From assembly GCA_958510875.1 (NCBI GenBank), contig OY294068.1, forward strand, positions 15,663,282-15,727,281: a stretch of DNA of 64,000 bases, in the 5' to 3' direction. Of the stretch, positions 42,501-51,500 are shown one piece after another. The notes below the pieces were generated by a model. That model ran no database searches, was not told the origin of the DNA, and worked only from the letters and a program-made list of their open reading frames with translations. How positions within the stretch are numbered: the stretch's first letter is position 1; the number at the start of each line of letters is the position of its first letter. The position numbers were made by a program, and so were the translations under genes. This stretch comes from Endomychus coccineus (lineage: Eukaryota > Arthropoda > Insecta > Coleoptera > Endomychidae).

Positions 42501-45500
42501 ATACCCAAATAACAGAGGTGAAATATATTTTAGTAGAACTAAGACATGTTTTATGCAGACCTTCTTACTTCCAAGGTAAAGATAAATTCTTCCTTCATCA
42601 TATTTTGAGGATCGATAAAATGGGGCACCCACAAGCAGGTCGTCTAGTTTATCGCCATTTATATCGCCAGCAGTAATACATGCTCCGAAATATTCTCCAA
42701 ATTGGGTCCCTTTCTTCGATTCTACGACATTCAGCCCTTGATCATGCTTCATTTTCAATTCGTGGATCAGCACCTAGAAGTTACACTGTCAGTTATATCT
42801 AATAGGTATGAATTCTAAGCTTCCTTTCGATTGGTTTATTTGATGTCTTTAGAACGTATAACACATTTACTATTCACATATATATGGAAATATCACATTT
42901 CCATTCAATTGACCTCTTCCTACAATTAACAATGGATGTAGAAAAAAGTAAATCATTGCAAATGAAAGAGCAATAAATAAGCTTTCATATAATACCATAT
43001 TTATCTCCAAAATGTTACATTTGCTCTGGATGATCCGCTGTTCCTCCGTGTTAATTTTGAATTGAATTTTTTGTTTCTACATACACGGGTGATTGGCAGC
43101 CATGGCTTGCTTAGAATAACCCCTACATTGCACGCACTCCTGCAATTTTTATTAAAAATCAAGTAGGAAAACGTCAAAAATCTTTTTCATTAGGCAAACG
43201 TCAAAAATATCCTACATTAGTTCTTGTGATCCGTTGATCTTCTTTCTAAGAATACACAATGCCAGTAATCGCTAACGAAGATCGTTCATTTTATGTATGG
43301 CTTCTGCAACGGAAACGCAAATGCAGCTGGACGAGAATATCGGAGACGGTATCCGAATAGGCGTTTTCCTTCAGTGCTAACGTTCCTGAAAATCTATGGA
43401 AATCTTCGAGAACGAGGTAGCTTTGATCGGCAGCGACGTTGAGGTATTCCTGGAATAGATGCTGGGGATGGTATATTGGATGAGTCACATCGAAATCCCC
43501 AAACGAGCTAACGGGCTGTAGCGCAGCACTTCATGTTTACCGTTTTACGTTGGGGCAAGGATTGAATGTAAATGATAATGTTCCGAGAATGCAATTCTGC
43601 AGGTGGATTCTTCACAATGAAGTAGAGGACAATCGGTTCTTTCGTCGTACGACGAGTGTACTTTCACTAAAGAAGATATTTAACAACCAGAATTCTCATT
43701 ATTACAGTGAAGAAAATCCAAGAATGGTACGACAACACGGGGTTCCAGTAAAGATTCAGCATCAACGTATGGATGGGTATTATAGGAAACTTGCTCGTGG
43801 GACCATACCTAGATCTGCCGATAAATTAGATGGTGAGAGTAATCTTCTATTTATTCAAGAGAACCCACCCATTCTTATCGAGGACGTTCCCTTGATCATC
43901 AGAGCGACAATGATATTACAGCATGACGGAGCTCCACCCCATTTTGCTCGAAACGTCCGCCGATATTTGGGAGAAACATATCAGACATGTATTGGTCGGA
44001 CAGGAACAGTTCCCTAGCCTGCCAGGTCACACCACCTCACACCCCTCGATTTTTTGCCTGGGGCTTCATGAAGGCAGTAGTTTACAAGAACCAAATTCAC
44101 ACGGAGGAAGAACTGAGGCAACGTATCATCGAGAGCGACATCTCTTTGAGAAGAAAAATGAGCTATGCGGTGACAGAAAGAGATACGGCGAAGAGCACCG
44201 ACTGGTGGCCATTTCGAGCAAATTTTGTAATTCGTGCTACTTCTGATTGTTATTTTTCTTGTTATTGTTAAAATAGTATAAATAAACTCACTACTATTCG
44301 AATTGTGATGGAATAGCGATCGAACGGTTCATCATAGGAAGCTGTGGATAGGTTTTTCAGATTCTTTGGAAAATTTCCAGTCTATGGGTGTGTGTTTTTA
44401 ATTTACTTTACAACTTCTCTACAAGCAAAATTAGCAATAACAGTAAACTTAGTATTTCACGATCCTTGATGTTGAGTTACATTTAATACAGTTTCTTCGC
44501 TATTGCATGTGCGATGAAAAAAAAATGTATACTATTCTAAAGCTTGATCTTTGGCGATATTTTGACAATAGTTATCTTCCATATTTGTCTTGAAAACATA
44601 TTGAGTATTTCACGACTTCATCAAATGACAGGTGGCACCCAAATGTTATGACCTAAAAATAATAACATTTTGGTGATAAATATGCTATATGAAAGCTTAT
44701 TTATTGCTCTTCCATTTGCAACGATTTAATTTTTTCTACATCCGTTGTTACTTGTAGGAAGAGGTCAATTGAATGGAAATGTGATAATTTAAAAAAAAAT
44801 AGCGAATTACTTGTTAACCGTTGAAAATCGGGATATGTATTATGTAAACTTTTTTGTTGGAAATATGATATAGAATCACATATTAATTTTTTTTACTTAT
44901 ATCCTGATACACCCTGTATAAGAAATTTCGTAGTACAAGACTGGCCCCATCAGGTTAGGCGTTGAGTACTTTTAGCTACCATATGCCCCTCCGGAAGTAC
45001 TGCTGCTTCATCGAAGTAACCAAATGATACCTGAGGGATGTCAAAGCTGGGATGGAAGACGCAGTTTCTTCCACCTTTAGACATTTCCTACATATATGGA
45101 AGATGAGATGGACTTAATTAGCCCTAGCAAATTCAGCCAGTGCTTCTATGCAGTCTTTGACCAGCCTTAACGCGACTTAAAAGCTACCAGAGCCGTCGGC
45201 TGTCTGTGCAGATGTATACGCCTATTTCTTCGCAGATTTTTCCAAAACCGTATTTGTGCCAAGGGCAACAGAGAACTTATATTCGTCTTTTGGACAGTTT
45301 TTTTTGTTTAAGTTCAAACAGACTTACCTGCCCTTGGTATGATAACGACTTCGGCGCACCGCCAGCGTACAGAAGATGATGTTCTGAGTAAAAATAACCA
45401 GACGTTACTGAATACCCTGAAAAAAGAAAACGATAAATGATGCCTAATTTTTTCAATTGCGAATTTCACCAAAGAGATCGTAGGCCGTGATTTCTATGGA

Positions 45501-48500
45501 ATCTCTTGCATTCACTATATTCACATCTGAAAAACCTCTCAATAGATCCTCATAATTTGAACGTGATATTTCTCTTTTCGAATATATCTGTTCATCTCCT
45601 GTATTGTCTGAGTCCCTGTAAATAATAGATGTTCCTTTCCAATTAAGAACACCAGGGGCGCCCAGAAGAAGTTCTCTTTCTCTCTAAAAATTCGTTTATG
45701 AGTATGTATGTATGTATATATCTCTCTAAATCTAATAGTACTTATTCTATAGATTTACATTGAATTCAATTATGTGACCTACGGGAGTACCTTGGGAAAA
45801 TGAGCTGCAAATCCAGATTCCCCTTGTCCATACTCGTACACTGATGTAAATTGATTCGGTGAAAATACGTCTCTATTGCCTGTACCTGGAATGAATGAAC
45901 TTGTAATAATACAATATAAGTTTTCACTATTTTTTCGATGATTTACCAGGAGTAGTTAATAGAGGTAATTTTTTTTTGAAGTTTGTTTCATTAAAATTGG
46001 TCCAATAGCATGCTCCCATCATTCGATAATCCATACCAATATTACTGTTCGGTCTAAAAATATTCACCCATCTTGGTGCACACACCTACGATATAATTTA
46101 TGTTTTGTAGCTACTATATGATGAATGTCACAAAAGTGGGCATTTAGAGATAAATACGCGAATACATATCATAAGTGCGTTAGAATCTAATGTACTATTC
46201 AAACCAGATAAAAACGATGTGGGTTGTTTGTTATAGCGGTTTTAAATTATTCTATGCTGAGGAAAAAAGATGAACGCCCTGCGTTGTGATAGGCAAAAGA
46301 TGAACGACCACTGGCGAGCAAGTGGTTGCTTTACCTGTTGCGGGTGTTTCTTACACTGTTTATAGTCCACTCACCAGAGGAGCGAAATCGCCGGAGAATC
46401 GTTGAAAACTGACAGTCCCTTTTCGAAGTGTTGTTTTTTTGTATTTTGATGCGGTGATAAAAGAAAAAATCGTAAAAAAAACCACACCTTGTGCTTTTGA
46501 AGTTATGACCAGTTTTTTAGGCCGAAAATTGCCATTTTTCGGTTTTTTTGATATAGAAAAAAAGTATTGATGCTATGAAAAAACTTTTCATACAAAAGTT
46601 GTTGTAAGAATCATGACGCAACTTTTGGATTTGGGTCCCTAGCTATTAAGTAATTTAGTGCTTTTTGTGGCAGTTGAGAAAATATTGTTCTAAAAATCGG
46701 TATTTAAGGATAACAAATAGTAGATAGCGGAAAAAGGTAGTATGTTTCATGCTCTTTGATATGACATTTTTTTTACGCCAAAATCCGCCATTTTGAGAAA
46801 ATCGCAAATTCGCGATTGCGACGCGAAAAATAGGAATTTCGGAAAAAATCAAGATGAGTTTTGTAGATTTTGACATATTCTATCCAACTAAATAAACCCA
46901 CGACGTTTTGGTTGATAACCAGCGACTAGCGCCCACTTTAAAATTTTCTAACCTAAAAAAAACAAAAAATTTTGAGACTAGAGATTTTGTAGGAAATTCA
47001 AATTTTGGGATTTGATAGAGTGTGGAATGACGAAAATATTGAGTCCAAGCACGTCAAATTTGGTTGAGTAGAACCGGAGATATTGATAAAAAGGCGTTTG
47101 GGCCTTTAGGAGGCCCCAATTGGGCCTTATTGGAAAAAAATTTGCACCATCGGAAAATAGACAAATTTTCCCATTTAAATCCGAATTTGCGCATTCCAAA
47201 ATGCCTCCTTCAAAAGTTAGACTAAATTTTTCATAAAAAAAATTATATTTTTATACGAGAGCGCGCGAAAGCGAAGAAAATTCAAATACAAAAATGCGTG
47301 TTGACCATAACTTCAAAAGCACAAGGTGTGGAACTTTTTAAACTATTTTTCCCGTTATCAGCGTGTCAAAATACATAAGAAACCGCTTCGAAAAGGAACT
47401 GTCAGTTTCCAAACCATCTTTTTTCCTCTGGTCATTGAACTATTAGTCTACCTATATCAGCCGCAGTTATTAATCCCCGTTATTCTTTTATCAATTTTTC
47501 TCTATCGAAAAGTTAGCCATTTTGCTTACTTTTCGTTTGCTGCACTAATAAGTATGTATTAAATATGGGCATCACTTACCACAATTCTATCGTAATCATA
47601 ATTCACGTCCATTATTGCACCTATCCAAGCATTGTCTAATTTGTTCACATAAAAACCATCTTCATTTATTGAACCTTTATCTATTTCTAAGAAATCACAA
47701 AGACCTGCTATCCTACAACGGAAAATGACACCTGGATTGTCGTATTTTACATTTGGACTGTTCCCTCTGGGTGCTCCTATTTGTATCCTTCAAAGTCAGA
47801 ATAATTGTAGAAATAAGATCAGGACACAACACTAATATACCTAAATAGTTGAAGTAGTGAACAGAATCATTTTGTGATCCATAGACCCAAAGTCCACACG
47901 ATACTGGTTGTATTTTTCGTACTACACACTAGCTTTGTAAGTTTAATTTTTTGAGACAATGCTATGTAAGTGTCACCTACATCTGAAGAAGAATGGTGAT
48001 TTTCTCCACGTAAAATGTCACGGAGATACCACAAACGTCAAACATTATTATAACTTCGAATTCGACAACAAAATTATTGAGAGTAACTTTAGCAACTCGA
48101 AAGGTATTCATAGCAAAGCCTAACCAAGAGAAACACGAAAAATTGTAACAGATTAATGTTTTAAGAATATGCATATGTATCAAGAACCCACTGCTTAGCA
48201 ATTTTGTTATAGTCATTTCAAGCAACATTTGTGTCTTCGACTGAAACCAAAAAATATAACGCTCAAGTATCCACTTTCGAACCAGTTATTATAGATTCAT
48301 GAGGTATTTATTTATAGTACTATACTTGTTTTTTAATATTGTTTAAGATTCCTGTAAAAGTCTCATCGCAATCTAAACAAATTAATTTGTATACTGTGTG
48401 GGTTTGTTTATCTTCAGGTATTAAAGATTTTAGATTTGAAAAATATTTCCCAACACAGTTAGTAGGTTTATGCGCAACATTTATATCATACTCTTTTAAA

Positions 48501-51500
48501 CATTTCTTAATTTTCTCCGAAGTCTCCGGAATGTATGGTAATGTTATAATTTAGTGCCTCCTTAGTAGCGTTTTTTTGCTCATACCTCATCAATAGATCG
48601 CAGTTAGTGCTGTATTGCGGTCAAAGATCAAATACATTTAACTCAAATCCGGTGTGCCTCAAGGTTCAAACCTTGGTCCTCTACGGTTCCTGTTATTTAT
48701 TAATGATTTGGCTGAAACCATAATCGGATTGAAACTAATTTTTGCTGATGACTTGAAAATATTTTTAGAAATAAAGACCATAGATGACTGCTATGCACTA
48801 CAAAATGATCTGGACAATATTTTCGAATGGTGCGCCAACAATGAATTAAGTCTAAATATTAGTAAATGTTGTGTTGTTAGCTTCAGTCGTAAAGTCCATC
48901 CTATTTTGTTTGATTACCTTTTAGATTCAGCAATCATTTCTCGTAATACTACAGTCAAAGACTTAGGTGTTTTATACGATCATCAGTTCACTTTTAATCT
49001 ACATATAAGTGATATGTGTGCTAAAGCTAATAAAACTTTAGGGTTTGTACTTAGGCATTCCAAATATTTCAACAATTTAGAGGTACTACAAACACTATTC
49101 AATTCATTGGTTAGACCAAAATTGGAAAATGCTTCACTTATCTGGAACACTCAGTATAAATTCCAGATTACACTAATTGAGAGCATTCAACGTAAATATT
49201 TGAAATATCTCTGGTTTAGAACTTTCAATATCTTTCCTAGAAGAGGTTTTGATCATCAACTATTATTATCTACTTTTGATTGTTTGACACTTGAGCTGAG
49301 AAGAAGAATAAGGAGCACAATATTCCTCCACAATTTGTTGAATAATAATATTGACTGCAGTTACTTATTAGGTAAGTTAAATTTTGTTGTACCTAGATTA
49401 TCTTCTCGCTGTCCTTTAACTTTTTACAATGTTAGGTCTAATACAAATGTATCATCTAGATGTCCGATATTTGTCATGACAACAAACTTTAATGGTATTT
49501 GTTCACAATGTGACTTATATTTCAATAGTAATTAGTATCTTATTAGTGTGGTTAGGTGAGGTTTTTAATTTTTTATTTTTTATCACCATGTAAGTTAAGA
49601 ATTTAGTCAGTTTATTTTCATTATTCCTATAAGATATTATTTTTGTTATATATTTCTTGTTATTGTTTATATTATGTTGCTCTGTATTGTTTGTCCTATA
49701 ATTGGGTTAACCTGTTGGGCATATATATACTAAATAAATAAATAAAATTATCTGTATTACCGTTTATGGTATTTATATATGACGTTCCATTATAGATTTT
49801 GTTTATTCTTTCTTTAATGATGGGGTTGTAGAATGTTTTTGGGTAGCCATTCATTTCCAGTGTATTATGAACAATTTTCTAATTTTTGGGATAGCCCTCT
49901 GGGTGGGACACTTTAACAGCGCGATCTGTAAGGCTGTTTATAACAATTTTTTAAAACTTGTTGGTGCAACTGAATTATAGTGAAGATGTTGTTGAAACCA
50001 AACTTCTTTAGTAAACCACGAAGTTTTTATTTTTCCATCTGAATTTAATGTTCATATCTAGGAAATTTTTATTTTTGTTCACTTCTATTTCGCAAATAAA
50101 TTGAAGTTTACAGTGGAAATTGTTAAATTTATTAATCACGTATTGAATTTACATACCGTTCAAAGAATACGAGTTGAAAATCTAATGAATTTATTACGGA
50201 TTCCTCTTGACATCCCATAACTAGATTAACAATAGTAGCTGAAATAGGAGAACCCATTGCTATGCCGAATATTACTCCCCATATTGAAAATAAGTGCATT
50301 CTAAACAAAACTTTACTGCATTTATAAATTCAGGTTGATCTAGAGGTGTGTGGTTTTAAATCTCTGCCCAACGTTTGTTGATGCTACTAAATGCCAAAAC
50401 GACTGGTATATTTGTAAATAAACAACGTCCAAAGAAATTAATAGAAGATCTACGGGTACGGATTGCTTTTTTATAAACTCATTAAAATGCCACGAGTCCT
50501 TCACATTAAATTCATTTTTTCCTATTATATTGTTGATAGAGGTAGGCGCTCCAATATTTTTCAAATCAATTATCATATTTTTGTACCATTTATTTATTTA
50601 TTTATTCATGTCATTTTGTACTGATAATGTAGGGTCAGATTTTAATTTTGTAAAAGTTGTTTCATCATTTAATAGATTTCCTATTTTGTTTTCGTAGTCA
50701 TCTCTATGCATTCTGACGATTTTATTACATTTATCCGCGTTCAAAACTAATATTTGAGGTTTAGCTTTTTTTTGCCACGCCTATTTCTGCTTTCTGTTTA
50801 TTCTTTTTATATGTCAAGATGTTACAAATTTTATTTGTAATTTAATTTTTTTCATCTAAATATTTAGTTCTAATTCCGCACCTTAAATTAACAATTATAT
50901 TGTCGATAGGCAATTTTGTATTATCAGGCAATTCAAATTTCGGGCCTATGCTTAACGTGTGTTACACCTTATCCGGAATTTTTATGACTGTTAAATAAAT
51001 AATAACCGGAAACATAATATGTGGTTACCATTGTGTCACTCAGGAACACATTTTAGTCTACATTCGTAGAAAATAAGTTATTAAAAATTTATATCTTACA
51101 GAAATAATGATTCATTTCTGATAAAGCAAAGTGATTCATTTAACCAACGGATAAGGCAGAAACTATATACATTTCAAGAAACTGTAACAAGTAACCTTGC
51201 GTTTTAAGAAATAAAGAATTGGAAATAGGAAATTGAACTATAAGTTCATTTGAATTGTAAAAATGTTTCCTCAATTTTTCTAAAAACGCTAGTACACATT
51301 ACGATTTAGAATTTCCATGATATTATTTGACGTATCGTTAATTAGCTGCTGGATCATTTTAATATATTATTCTGATATTAATTTCAAGGGTATTATTTAT
51401 TTTTTGGAATCTGATATCAAAACAACGTGATCTGTGAACTATACTAATATACATATTGAACTTAAGAATAAGACTTGGATATACTGTTGTTCTAATAAAA

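Larger units (their letters stand above)
48100..50960 (-). mobile_element. Penelope-like retroelement, reverse transcriptase to endonuclease, split by a non-LTR insertion
   Basis: Reading the - strand from 50960: PQILVLNADKCNKIVRMHRD (N-terminal PLE motif), IIDLKNIGAPTSINNIIGKN, SWHFNEFIKKQSVPVDLLLI then SLDVVYLQIYQ (reverse transcriptase motif A), IAMGSPISATIVNLVMG, and after the insertion at 48553-49746, NVAHKPTNCVGKYFSNLKSL and THTVYKLICLDCDETFTG (start of the GIY-YIG endonuclease). 48100-48340 matches the family 3' UTR. Decayed by stops and shifts. Confidence 0.8.

Noticed and set aside
42568..42573. Strong donor-like GTAAGA (- strand) as the end of integrin exon 7
   Set aside because: It would shift the frame and give a stop early in exon 8; the weaker GTCTGC 8 nt downstream keeps the frame.
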